From NCBI GenBank assembly GCA_038373885.1, contig JAWZYV010015855.1, positions 1 through 64,000 of the forward strand: a stretch of DNA of 64,000 nucleotides. The letters run 5' to 3'. This document shows, piece by piece, positions 48,645-59,652 of this stretch. The DNA comes from Cheiracanthium punctorium (taxonomy: Eukaryota; Arthropoda; Arachnida; Araneae; Cheiracanthiidae). A program made the position numbers and the translations under genes. The notes under the pieces are model-generated. The model saw only the letters and a program-made list of their open reading frames with translations, did not search any database and had not been told where the DNA came from. Within the stretch, counting starts at the first letter, position 1, and the number at the start of each line of letters is the position of its first letter.

Positions 48645-51617
48645 ATTTGTTATTAAGACCTTCTATTTGGTGCAATTTATTATTAATTGCAATGTTCCCA
48701 CACTTAATCTTGCACATTGTTTTAAAATAAGTCAAATATACCTGGAACTATATTTCTGTCCTATTTTCAACTAATCTTAGAAATCACCACGAGATGGCGC
48801 ATCGATAATCTCATTATTTTTTTTTTAATGCTGCTAACTAATAATATACTTCTTTTTATTTCATATTATGTCAAAAAAAGCATTAATATGCCAATAAATA
48901 CAGTTCGTATTTTCATTTCGGTTTTATTTCATCACCAATAAATGGCCATTGTAACCTTCCGCTGTTTGTTTACATTTCGACCGGCGGTTGAGCAGACGAA
49001 CGTAAACAGACATCTTACGAAGTCCTACATCCTACGTTTTAATTTTGAAATTTTCCATTTTTTTTTTTTTTTTTAGAATATTGATCTTGAAATATACATA
49101 TTAATATTTATATATTTTCACTAGTATAAATTTTTTTAGGAAGTTGAAAAAATTAATAATATTTAATTTACTTACAAAAATATTACTAGATTTATTAAGG
49201 ATTCATATCTGAATCTAAGTGACAAATATTTTGATTAGTACTAGTTGCCCAACAGGGATTCTACGGCATACCGAATTTTTAATTAGTATTTTTTTTATTT
49301 TACACGCACTTCTTCATTTTTCATATTTATTTGCATTAAAAAAATAAAAAGAAACTTTTCTAAAGATTTTTAAACTATGAATTAAATTCAAACACCTAAA
49401 AATAATTTTTACACTCTAGGTAGAGTTTTTTTTTTCAAATAATTGTTGCACATAATGTTTTAGTTACTTATAAAATTCATATGCTGTATTTATATATTTT
49501 TCTTTATTAAATCATATTCGTCCTGTCTTGTTGGAAGTACTCCACCACAAGTTCAGTATAGGCACATGGTGTGTACATAAAAAAAAGAAACTATTTTTTT
49601 TCCCCACAACTTTGCTTCTACAAAAATATATATAATGTACACTTTGAACCAGCTATTTTCTTCATTTAAATTAATCTTTATAGCATTTATTTTCAATAGA
49701 AAATGACAGAAGGTAAACACCTGACAGTGTTTCATTTTACCCCACATATCAGGAAAACAATAACACTCTAGGAACAAATATTATGGGACAGAAAGCAAAT
49801 TTCAGCAAATGTGTTTTATTTACATTAATAACGAACACCAATGTCAGAGAAATATGAAATGTAAATTGGCAAAAGTAATTTAAATAAAAAAATACTACTA
49901 CATAAGCAATACTAGCTACAAGTTGTCATAAATCAATAAAAATACTACACTAGGGGCATACCTAAAAGTATAATAGTACTTTTTTTTTCTATTTCTAATG
50001 GCACAGATAAAAAGACAAATACAGCAAAGAATAGATATGAAAAAATACAGAGAACAGCTGTATCAAATAGTCTATGTATCCAGAAGACCCCCTAGCCTCC
50101 CATATATGTCCACAAGAGAACGTTTGGATAAAGCTTGGCAGTGAGCGAGGTGGTAACCCGTCCAAGATCAGAGACTGCAGACATAGCACTTTAAAGGACA
50201 TATTTTTTCAATTAAAATGCTATACGAAAAAGTATTACTTACATTAGGGAATGCAATCCCGCTTTTGCGGGATTACAATATCATGGCTATAATTTTCATA
50301 TTTATATGTAAGGTATTGTTTTAGTTATGAATTAAGATAAAGTATTAAACCTGACTGTGCTTATAAACTTACTTTTTCCCACTTTTCTCTATTAAAATTA
50401 AGTTTTATTTGAATGAAATGTCAATCCCGCGGGATCCCGCAATCTCGTGCGGGATTGACATTTCATTCAAATAAAAATTAATTTTAATAGAGAAAAGTAC
50501 GAAAAAGTAAGTTTATAAGCACTATCAGGATTAATACTTTATCTTAATTCATAATTAAAACAATACCTTACATAAATATGAAACTTATAGCCATGACATT
50601 CTAATCCCGCAAAAGAGGGATTGCATTCCGTAACTTACATTAATTTATTCTGAACATTCGCTTAAATCATCAATACAATCTAAAACGCATCTTTCATTGT
50701 TAGAGTTTTAACAGTTACTCTCATAAGAGCAAAACTCTGAACATGCTGAATTATTCAACTTGCAAGTACATTTCTTTGACATACATGCAGTTTTAAGGCA
50801 TACACATGAGATGTGTTTCAGTAAGAAATCTGCTGCAATAGGCAAGTTACCCCACTGAACAGAAATGCAGTCATTTATAATCCATCCATGTTCAGGTGGG
50901 CTTGGAGCATTAATACAATTTTCCAAACACCTACGATAAATATTACATTGATAATTACATCGTTTCAGCCCATTTTCCGAAGTTCTAATCGTCCTTGAAA
51001 CCTTTTAAAGCGTTTAAATGCTCAAACATTTCTTTTTCTTTGCCATCAAGAAACAACCCCCACTGTCTTAATTTTTCAAAGCTTTTGTCCGATAAAAGAA
51101 TTAGATCATCATTTATATCTTCGAAAAGATGAATGCAGCAAAATGGGGCGGCAGTAGCACCCATTTCAACGAGCGTTACTATTACGGTGAACGTTACTAA
51201 GAACGATAGGATGTCAACAAACGAATGCACACAAACAAAAGTCGGAGTGATACGCAGAAAGAAATGCGGTATAAATAAAATAAAGATGTGTAATTTTACT
51301 ATATTTACCTAGTATTAATTATTTTAATGACATGAAATGAATTAAAAACTAGCATTTTGAGTTTACAATGTTATTTATTTAATTTAGTAAAAAAATTTGC
51401 ACACGCCATCTGGTGGCTATTCCATGTATGGCTGCAAACAAGACAAAAATATAGTTCGCGATAGAGTTGTTATTTTATATAAAACGTGCACCTTTAAGCG
51501 TGGGAACATTAAGATTTAAGATAAAATTTAACATTTAGAATAGTTTAATCATGCGTTTGCGTAGTCCCAAAGCATGGTAAACGAACTTGAAGAATATTAA
51601 TGTTCGTCCCATAGTCT
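48645..51617 (-). mobile_element. 3.1-kb TIR transposon, copy 2 (inverted, left end lost)
   Basis: It matches 32829-35895 in reverse orientation over almost its full length, including the captured gene fragment (50708-51230) and the palindromic MITE (about 50245-50640). Its right terminal repeat (CGTCCCATAGTCTA, ending 51617) is present. The left one is replaced by outer-element sequence after ATAACAAATTT (read on the minus strand). Confidence 0.82.
50708..51230 (-). pseudogene. Captured gene fragment in TIR transposon copy 2
   Basis: This is the minus-strand counterpart of the pieces at 33209-33729. A frame with CCIHLFEDINDDLILLSD and FEKLRQWGLFLDG is followed by GWIINDCISVQWGNLPIA and the cysteine-rich HISCVCLKTACMSKKCTCK. 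A few substitutions separate the copies (for example EMGATAAP here and EMRATAAP in copy 1). It is a gene fragment without an assigned function. Confidence 0.5.
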
Positions 51618-51672
51618 ATTTCCCCTCTATTCTGAAATTTCAAGTTATTTTAATCTGTTTCCATGAAACGTC

Positions 51673-51755
51673 CGTGGCCGGGACAGAACTCGCGAATTAA
51701 GGGTTGGGAAGCCAGCGTGCTAACCGTTCAGCCAATCTACCTCGCGCCGACATGA
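51673..51755 (-). mobile_element. tRNA-like SINE head
   Basis: On the minus strand, GAGGTAGATTGGCTGAACGG then TTAGCACGCTGGCTTCCCAA, and later GCGAGTTCTGTCCCGGCC, follow tRNA order: A box, anticodon arm, T arm. The T loop has lost the GTTCGA core, so it is a SINE relic rather than a tRNA gene. Confidence 0.55.
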
Positions 51756-52525
51756 CTAAAGTTTGAAGTGACTGTTATCTTTGTCACGCCGTTTTCTGGC
51801 GAGATCGATGAGCGGCCGATGCTGATCTGTTTCTTTTATTTTCCATGGGATGAATCAAAATTAAAATAATGTTTTGTGTGATTTATAAACTCTACTAATA
51901 GGGAAATAAGCATAATATAATCTTTAAAGCAGCATACGTTTTAAAACTTTCAATATCGCGACACTCATGTTGGGCAATACTGGCCAAAATCGAGACAAAC
52001 GACTGATTTTGAAATCAATTTCGTAGTTTAATTGTATTTTATTTTGAAGAATTTCCATATTTGGAAATATAGAATCTTTTTTTTAAATTCTATGGTCAAG
52101 TACATTTATGACTGATGATAAATTATTTGTTATGTGGATGTGGCTTTCCAAATCAAGCAGTAATCAAGTTGTATTCAAGCCTGACAGTTCAAATGACTTC
52201 TCCAAGCTTGCTGCAAGCTTAAAATGAATTGAACTGTCGCGCTTGTATTAATACGTCAAATTCAAAGAAATGTCAAGCTTGATTTAAGCTTATGTGCTGT
52301 CTGGGGCACAAAATAAATGTTGTCTTTGATATATGTATCCCTTATAATCGTGGGTTGTACTATTTTAGTACTGTGTGTACTATGTACAGTAATTTCAACA
52401 ATTAACCCCAAATTTTTATTTTTTTTCTCTTGGTCATATTAAGTTTATGTGTTTTGTAGTATCTGTTGTATGTTCTTTTATAAATGTTCGCATGTATTAC
52501 AGAGATATTTCTTTTTTCTTTGTAG

Positions 52526-52630
52526 AATTTCCTAAAACTATGTTGGAGAAGTCAGGGCTTGACGACTGGCCAGACTCTGACGAGAACATGATTGCCACGG
52601 AGGAATGTTCTGACAAGGAGATAAGAACAG
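52526..52630 (+). CDS. Array exon C (35-residue module), GC donor
   Basis: Third array copy, same length and phase, with acceptor TTCTTTGTAG and a GC donor at 52631. It reads EFPKTMLEKSGLDDWPDSDE, then NMIATEECSDKEIRT and a split Gly. The Pro-to-Trp change in the DDPP motif is unique to this copy. Its downstream intron carries a MITE (52698-53003) at exactly the site occupied in unit B, so B and C descend from one MITE-bearing unit. Confidence 0.72.
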
Positions 52631-52697
52631 GCAAGTGATTACATCTATAAATGCATTTATACATCATTAATAAACCTTTTATTAGTATTATTGTTAG

Positions 52698-53003
52698 CAG
52701 GCACGGATCCAAGGGGAGGGCGGTGGGAGCAGAGTCAAAAACTCTGTTATAATCTGTTAAAATGTATTATGAAAGGAAAATGAAAATTAAGTAGCCTTTT
52801 TCTAAAGAGTTTATGGCGGGTACTACTCCCTGTCCTTTTTAATCATAGTTTGCATACACAGATTTTAATAATAATATAATCAATTACATTAATTGTTATA
52901 ATTAATTATATTCATTAATTATAAAATGATTTTGCGCATTCTACCGCCCTGTTTCAGGTAGAAAATCGCCCCCTCCTTGAAAAATTTCTGGATCCGCCCC
53001 TGA
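52698..53003. mobile_element. hAT MITE in array unit C
   Basis: The ends are CAGGCACGGATCCAAGG and, inverted, TTTCTGGATCCGCCCCTG, with flanks ATTGTTAG/ATTGCTAG identical to those in unit B. It is orthologous to the copy at 48040. Confidence 0.82.
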
Positions 53004-53405
53004 TTGCTAGTGATTGTATTATTTACTCATATGTACAACACCCTTATTCCCACCAATTGGAATGAGGGTGATACAGAGAAATTCAACTAAAAATGGGGTT
53101 GTGGTTCTTTATAATTAATTTTTAATAGAACTAGAGAAGAATGCGAGACGAGACGATGCAAATATTTACAGTCGTTATTCTAGACGAACTGCTCTATTTC
53201 TCGTCTCGGAGACATCTGTATGCACAAAATAAATGTTATCTTTCATAAGTATCCCTATGTACAGTAATTTCAAAATCTTAACCCCATTTTTTTTTTTTTT
53301 TTTTTTTTTTTTGTCTTATTAAGTATATGTGTTTTGTAGTATCTATTGTATGTTCCTTTATAAATATTTTCGTGTATTACAGAAATATTTCTTTTTTCTT
53401 TGTAG

Positions 53406-53510
53406 AATTTCCTAAAACTATGTTGGAGAAGTCAGGGCTTGACGACCCGCCAGACTCTGACCAGACCATGATTGCCACGCCAGAATGTTCTGACGAGGAG
53501 ATAAGAACTG
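53406..53510 (+). CDS. Array exon D (35-residue module), GC donor
   Basis: Fourth array copy, 880 bp after C, same length and phase, with GC donor TG|GCAAGTGA at 53511. It reads EFPKTMLEKSGLDDPPDSDQ, then TMIATPECSDEEIRT and a split Gly. It shares the ATPECSD variant with copy E. A T-run of about 26 bases lies about 95 bp before the acceptor. The MITE present in units B and C is absent from its downstream intron. Confidence 0.72.
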
Positions 53511-54028
53511 GCAAGTGATTTCATCTAATATAAATGCATTTATACTTCATTAATAAGCCTTTTATTAGAGTTATTGTTAGTGATCGTATTATTTGCACCT
53601 ATGTACAACACCCTTATTTCATCCAATAGGAATGAGGGTGATACAGACAAATTCGAGTAAAAATGGGGTTGTGGCTCTTTATAATTAATTTTTAATAGAA
53701 CTAGAGAAGAATACGAGACGAGACGATGCAAGATTTACAGTCGTTATTCTAGACGAACTGCTCTATTTCACGTCTCGTAGACATCTGTATGCATAAAATA
53801 CATGTTGTCTTAGATAAGTATCCCTTATAAACGTTTGTTGTACTATTCTAGTACTGTATGTACTATGTACAGTAATTTCAACATATGAACCCCAAATTTT
53901 CTTTTTTTTCTATATGTATATATTTTTTTTTGTTGGTCTTATTAAGTATGTGTGTTTTGTTGTATCTGTTTTATGTTCTTTCATAAATGTTCGCGTGTAT
54001 TACAGAAATCTTTCTTTTTTCTTTGTAG

Positions 54029-54133
54029 AATTTCCTAAAACTATGTTGGAGAAGTCAGGGCTTGACGACACAACAGACTCTGACGAGAACATGATTGCCA
54101 CACCGGAATGTTCTGACAAGGAGATAAGAACTG
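54029..54133 (+). CDS. Array exon E (35-residue module), GC donor
   Basis: Fifth array copy, 623 bp after D, same length and phase, GC donor at 54134. It reads EFPKTMLEKSGLDDTTDSDE, then NMIATPECSDKEIRT and a split Gly; the DDTT in place of DDPP is unique. Exon and flanks are closest to copy D, including an extra 'TCTAATATAAATG' form just downstream, suggesting D and E arose by a recent local duplication. Confidence 0.72.
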
Positions 54134-54680
54134 GCAAGTGATTACATCTAATATAAATGCATTTATACTTCATTAATAAGCCTTTTATTAGAGTTATTGT
54201 TAGTGATCGTATTATTTGCACATATGTACAACACCCTTATTCCATCCAATAGGAATGAGGGTGATACAGATTAATTCGAGTAAAAATGGGGGTTTGGTTC
54301 TTTATAATTAATTTTTAAAAGAACTAGAGAAGAAGGCGAGACGATACGATGAAGATTTACGGTCGTTATCCTAGACGAACTGCTCTATTTCTCGTCTCGT
54401 AGACATCTGTATGCATAAAATAAATGTTGTCTTTGATAAGTATCCCTTATAATCGTGTGTTGTACTATTTTAGTACTGTGTGTACTATGTACAGTAATTT
54501 CAACATCTGAAACCCAATTTTTTTTTTTTTCGTTTTTCTTTTCTTTTCTTTTTTTTTTCTTTTCTTTTTTTTTTTTTTTTTTTGTTGGTCTTATTAAATA
54601 TCTGCGTTTTGTAGTATCTGTTTTATGTTCTTTTATATATGTTCGCGTGTATTACAGAAATCTTTCTTTTTCCTTTGTAG

Positions 54681-54785
54681 AATTTCCTAAAACTATGTTG
54701 GAGAAGTCAGGATTTGACGACCCGCCAGGTTGTGACGAGAACATGATTGCCACGCAGGAATGTTCTGACAAGGAGATAGGAGCGG
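54681..54785 (+). CDS. Array exon F (35-residue module), GC donor
   Basis: Sixth and last array copy, same length and phase, GC donor CGG|GCAAGTGA at 54786. It reads EFPKTMLEKSGFDDPPGCDE, then NMIATQECSDKEIGA and a split Gly. It shares GCDENMIATQ and the terminal alanine with copy A. A long T-rich tract (54530-54583) precedes its acceptor. Its downstream intron keeps the left end of the MITE seen in B and C (from 54854), then is deleted straight into the CAGACATCTG block, so F also derives from a MITE-bearing unit. Confidence 0.72.
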
Positions 54786-54853
54786 GCAAGTGATTACATC
54801 TATAATTGCATTTATACTTCATTAATAAACCTTTTATTAGAGTTATTGTTACG

Positions 54854-54886
54854 CAGGCGATCATCCAAGGGGAGGGCGGTGGGGGT
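54854..54886. mobile_element. MITE left-end remnant in array unit F
   Basis: CAGGCGATCATCCAAGGGG and the GGGCGGTGGGGG that follows match the left end of the MITEs in units B and C. The rest, with about 300 bases of unit intron, is deleted straight to CAGACATCTG. Confidence 0.75.
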
Positions 54887-54957
54887 GCAGACATCTGTAT
54901 GCACAAAATATAGGTTGGCTTTGATAAGTATCCCTTATAATCGTGTGTTGTACTATT

Positions 54958-57262
54958 TTTCTAAAGAGAATTTTGACACATTTAAACTCAGCCTGATTTT
55001 TAGTAATTTACTGTTATCTTCAATTTTTTCCTGATGATTAAAATATTTGATGATGAATTATTTTTTGAAGGAACATGAAATAGTATAATCTGATGGAAAA
55101 CAACTTTTCTTATGTTAAAATTTATTAAATTATTATAAATTATTTTAAAACTTGTTTCATAACTTAAGTAGTAAACTACTCGATGCATTTCATGACACTT
55201 GGTTTAACCCATTATCGCCCGACTTTTTCCAGCACACTTTCTAATTTATGTTGATGCTAGCACTGATAAATAAATTTCCCACATTTGTAGGAAATGAAGA
55301 ATGTATTTCTTTTTATTAAACTAGTAATAAAAAAATCATGAATAATTAATATTTTACTTTGTTATCACTGAGTGGAAACCTTATGGAAATGAGATTTGTA
55401 TTCGAGAAATGGAAATAGGAAAAATAGTGAATGCTTAAATACTTTCGCGACTTACGGTTTTTGTGACAGTCTAAAATAGATTGCTGAGTGTTAGTGGATG
55501 AAATAAAGAAAAATGCTAACTTAAGGGCTGTTTTAGAATACATTTTTGCACGTTAATTATGCGATACTACATTACTAGATCATAGATGCAAAAGCATAGA
55601 TTTTATCGTCACTTAAAACTCAAACCATTAAAAAAAAATCTTCGATTTTCATTCGAGCGGCCAGAAATTAATGTACTGGAATACAAAACTAAAATCAAAA
55701 AACCACCAGTCTAACAGTAGATTCCACAATTTGCATATTACCGAGTGTTGATTTCAAATACAAAAATTAAACACGAACATCTAATTTATGCAACCATATA
55801 CGATGATAAAGCAAGGAAACCTCTAAAGCAATTGCATGCATTCGATACTGCAAAGATAAACAATAAACGAACATATAGTTATCCTCTGAAAATGTTAAAT
55901 TTTTTACTTTGAAAGATAGAAAACATTAAAACATAAAAATACATGTAAACAGTTCTCTTTTATTTGTTTGTATGTTCCGATCAGTTTTTGTTTGTTTGTT
56001 TAATGGGAAAGCAGATTAGACTAAATAATCTTGAAAGTATTTTTTTAATTTTACTATAATGCTGGTTTTTTTTTTACTTTAATAAAATTTCACATGTTTA
56101 TTATACCGCTCAAATTTGTAGGTAAATTTTTTTTAAAAAGGCAGTACTTTCTTGGGGAGAGTAAATTTAAATGAATTAGATTTTGAATCTTACTCTGAGA
56201 TCAAAATGTAAAGTTGTCATTATAAAATAGATTTCACTTGCTTCAACATCTTAATTCTGGTGATCCGATTTTAATTAAATTGCTTCGAGAGCTAGTGTAA
56301 AACTCATCAGTTATTTTTTAACATCTTCAACATTTTAGTACGTGCATATTGATTATGCAAAGCTAAAAAAGAGCTATATGCCTAGGGCGGTTGTCTTGAG
56401 AGAAGGACTTTTCAAAAGTTTATAACATGCATTCACGTTACAGCTGGAGGAAACAGCCCAAAACTCTAGACCGGGAGATCGGCAGACGTGCGGATGGCCA
56501 GAGCACAGGACATTCACACTGCAACTCCCTACCAATGCTCCCTACCACAGTTGGTGGGCTAAGTTTAGTGCTGTATGCCCCATTGAACAGTATTTGGATA
56601 AACTTTACCACCCACATTTCGAGTGGCGGGTAATAAAATGTCTTTCAGGGGTTCCGGGACGTAAATCGAACATCAGTTCAGAACTGCATGAAATATATAT
56701 TTATGATCAGATATGTTTCCCAAGTTGGGTGGTGGTGGGATACGCGCTTGTCCCTTTTTTCATAATATAATATAGTATTCATTTATTTTATTGGTATATA
56801 CCAATAAAATACATGGAACTCAATCTATCGTGGAACTCAATATACATGGAACTTAATCTATCGGTTCAAGAAGCAAAATTGAATTTAAAAAAATTACCTT
56901 GTCATGTCACAAAAATACCTGGCTACTGCTACGTGGATTTTTAAAAAATGTAATAAACTTTAATACAAACAAACACATCATTAACAAACTCTTTTGAAAA
57001 GGGAAAAAAAGTTTGGTTTCCAAAGCGTGAAATTTCATTTAGTTCCGAAGGTATTCACTGCACGCTAGAAAAACAAGAAAAGTTTCATGTATTATTATTC
57101 ATATTTGTGTTATCTCCTTTTCACTGTTTTTGTCCGGTTTCGTTGTTTCTAGAAGTTTCCTACTGTTAAAATGTTTGTTAATGTTAAAATGCAATGGTTT
57201 GAACAAAGTCTGCATAAAAGCCTTTGAATATTTATTTTAATTTTATATATATTTTTTTATAG
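54958..57262. other. Intron between array exon F and the exon at 57263
   Basis: AT-rich DNA without a supported exon. A third copy of the SINE body seen near 5088 lies at about 56420-56600 (ACAGCTGGAGGAAACAGCCC, GGCAGACGTGCGGATGG). The rest shows only homopolymer runs. Confidence 0.55.
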
Positions 57263-57304
57263 GAAAATCTAAGAGAGAAATGTGGACAAGAAAAAGAAAA
57301 AATG
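57263..57304 (+). CDS. Predicted small basic exon before the IRF domain
   Basis: A 42-bp micro-exon lies between TTTTTTATAG (ending 57262) and G|GTAAGTAA (from 57305), phase 1-1, encoding GKSKREMWTRKRKN plus a split codon. It is strongly basic (KRE..., RKRK) and could serve as a nuclear localisation signal or a DNA-backbone-contacting arm just before the IRF domain. It joins in frame to the array exons and to the exon at 62851. Because it is short, coding status rests on the splice consensus and the phase match. Confidence 0.55.
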
Positions 57305-57879
57305 GTAAGTAAATTCTTCATTAACATGATTATTAATAAGTTGAGTGGAATTTTTCTTCTTCCGTATTCATCTTTATCTTTTATCCTATTCATCTGTATG
57401 TTTCCAACTTCCGTTTTTTACAAGAACTAGCATATGTATACGTGCAGAAAGTTACAAAGCATTACACTTGATTAGAATACACGATTTTTGAAAAAAAATT
57501 ACTTTCCCTTAAATTTTAGTGAATATTAGAGCAAAAGAATCATATTTTTTATTATAAATTTGGCATTATAAGTAGATGCAAGACTACACCCTTTTTCCCG
57601 ATCAATAAATTAAAAAAAAATACACTTAATTTAGAAGAGGAATACTTCAAAATTGGAGTCACACCGGCGGGAAAAAGAGAGAAACGGAAGCACTTTTATT
57701 GAGCAGAAAATTTTTCTGGGAGATATTAAAACTGAATTCAGAATATTTGATTTCCAATGTTTCCATTGAAAAATAATAGTTTCCAATTTTTACACTGAAA
57801 AATGATAGGCAGTTCTTTCTGCTCTCAACGCAAATCAGTGGTCTGACTCACTGATGTTATACTAACTAACTACTATTAT

Positions 57880-58240
57880 AAATGCGAGAGGTAGTTTGTG
57901 TGTTTCTTTGTTACGCTTTCACTCCTAAACCGCTGGATCGATTATGATGAAATTTGGTATAGACATAGATGGGACCCTGGAGACGACTCCAGGCTACTTA
58001 GAATATTAGGTTTTTAATTACTTTTTTAATTATTAATTAAAATCCGTTTTTACATTGCCATGCTTGGCCAGTTTCGCTCGTATAAAATGATTCTTGTTTT
58101 GAGCTAACAGAAATGCTATTACTTCAGTGACGAATCGCGTGCATTTGAAAACCATGAAATGGCATGGAAATGACGTTTTTATCTTACTTCACTAAGGACC
58201 AAAACCCCTTGACTCGCTACGTTCGCATTTCGTATAAGGC
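57880..58240. repeat. Unclassified interspersed repeat
   Basis: TTGTTACGCTTTCACTCC, AAACCGCTGGATCGATTATG and ATGAAATTTGGTATAGACAT in series are a pattern widespread in arthropod interspersed repeats. No ends or coding capacity could be set. Confidence 0.45.
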
Positions 58241-59352
58241 ATTCGGCACCTAATAAGGCTTATTCGTAAAAAAAGCATAATTGACAAAACCCAAAGATTG
58301 GATCTGATAGAATGTTACCGGGCTACACATTCCTTGGTTCTTACATGTTCCTTAGAAGAACTTCACACTATGTTTAATTGTGTAAAACCTATGGAACACC
58401 TTGCGTCTTTGCCATCCATGGCGATTTTTCATAACTTGGCCACTTCCGTGTACGTATACTTAATACTTATTTCTAAGAAAGCAGTGATTCATATATAAAT
58501 ATATTTAATAAAAACTACGGTACAGCTATTATATCTTGCTTCTAAAGGCGACTTTTCATTATTTGACGATTTACACATGGCCAGAACCGATAATTACTGC
58601 TCATGTAAGATTACCGGGAAAACCGTAATCCATATATACATCTACATAATCCTTTGCAAATTGGCTTATTTAGCACCGCGAAATATGTCATCGCGCCGCG
58701 CGGGCAAATATCCAAGCTGTACTTGCTATGCATAATTAACGCCACCAAATATTTCTACGGGTGGAAAATACCCAAGCTGAACTTAACCAGCATTACTATA
58801 ATATGCTTTTGAATTATTTTTCATTTTCAAGCTACTCGGTGCTAATATTTTGAAACGCACGCAGTACTTTGATTCGCACCACATGAGATAGCTTAATACT
58901 TTCATTCCGATATGACATTACATTGTCTGGGCAAGCAGTGCGGCCGCACAGAGAATTTTTTTTGAGGGGAGGGGGAGGAAGGAAGGTTCGTTTTCTTATA
59001 AATAGGTAAATAAATTTAGGAAGTAATTATTGCTAATTTGATCATAATTAACTATTAATGCTAATTAATTAGTTCATTAAATTGTTTTTTTTAGTTTATA
59101 TAAGTTTTTCTTTTGTTTAAACACGTTATTTATGAATCGATGTAATGTTTTAATGTGTCTGCTTAGTATTTTGCATTGGTGGATACAGAGGGAGCATGTA
59201 GACAAGCTAAAATTACACTGTAAAAGAATGACTTTTTTTGTAAATTAAAATGGACTTTTAAGAAAAGGGAGACAAAAGAAAAATTGTGCCCCCTCTAGAT
59301 ATTTTTTTTTTTTTTTTTTTTTGGATCATCCTCTGCTATTATGGGATTAACC

Positions 59353-59652
59353 AGGGGTCAATCCGGGAATTTTTTTCAGGGTCCCATTTTAGTGAAAATT
59401 ACTTATTTGTGTGAATTTTAATACTTATGTTGTGAACCTTCTACACTTATTTTTGCGAATGTTCATACCAGTTTTTAATAAAAGTCACTTTTTCTGTAAA
59501 AATAATTGATAAAACAGATTAAAATGTAGGATAAAATGCCAACGAAGTACCATTTTAATGAGTTGTAATTTAGTAAAGGGGTCGTTTTAATCTACTGTAA
59601 TTTTGTAAAGGGGCTGCTAAACGTACACAATTTTTGTCTGCACCAACCCCTG
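59353..59652. mobile_element. Possible hAT-type MITE
   Basis: The ends are CAGGGGTCAATCCGGGAATT and, inverted, CACCAACCCCTG. The end style resembles hAT, but inverted similarity is short and flanks do not give a clean duplication. Confidence 0.35.

Larger units (their letters stand above)
48576..52312. mobile_element. 3.7-kb composite insertion inside array unit B/C
   Basis: It interrupts the unit sequence at CGTAGACATCTG and the unit resumes at GCACAAAATAAATG. The ends are CGCCAGACAGCACA and, inverted, TGTGCTGTCTGGGG, with several AAGCTTG motifs just inside both ends. Nested within are the inverted copy 2 of the 3.1-kb TIR transposon (48645-51617) and a tRNA-like SINE head (51673-51755). 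No transposase for the outer element is visible. Confidence 0.7.
47185..54957 (+). repeat. Tandem array of exon-intron units (six copies)
   Basis: Six units of about 590-650 bp, longer where transposons are inserted. Each has a conserved leader (around GTTTTGTAGTATCTG...GTTCG), the 105-bp exon, then a conserved intron segment. That segment carries ATGCATTTATAC, AATGAGGGTGATACAGA and a GAGACGAGA...TCTCGTCTC block. Exon starts are at 47275, 47868, 52526, 53406, 54029 and 54681. The B-C gap is enlarged by a 3.7-kb composite insertion. A divergent single unit with the same intron signature is at about 25640-25930. Introns are nearly as similar as exons, which points to recent unequal duplication. 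Confidence 0.9.

Noticed and set aside
47275..54785. GC donors as sequencing errors
   Set aside because: The same GCAAGT occurs in six separate copies that differ elsewhere, so a shared ancestral change is the better reading.
47185..54957. CRISPR array
   Set aside because: Regular repeats are present, but units are 600 bp long with open exons and splice signals in a eukaryotic setting.
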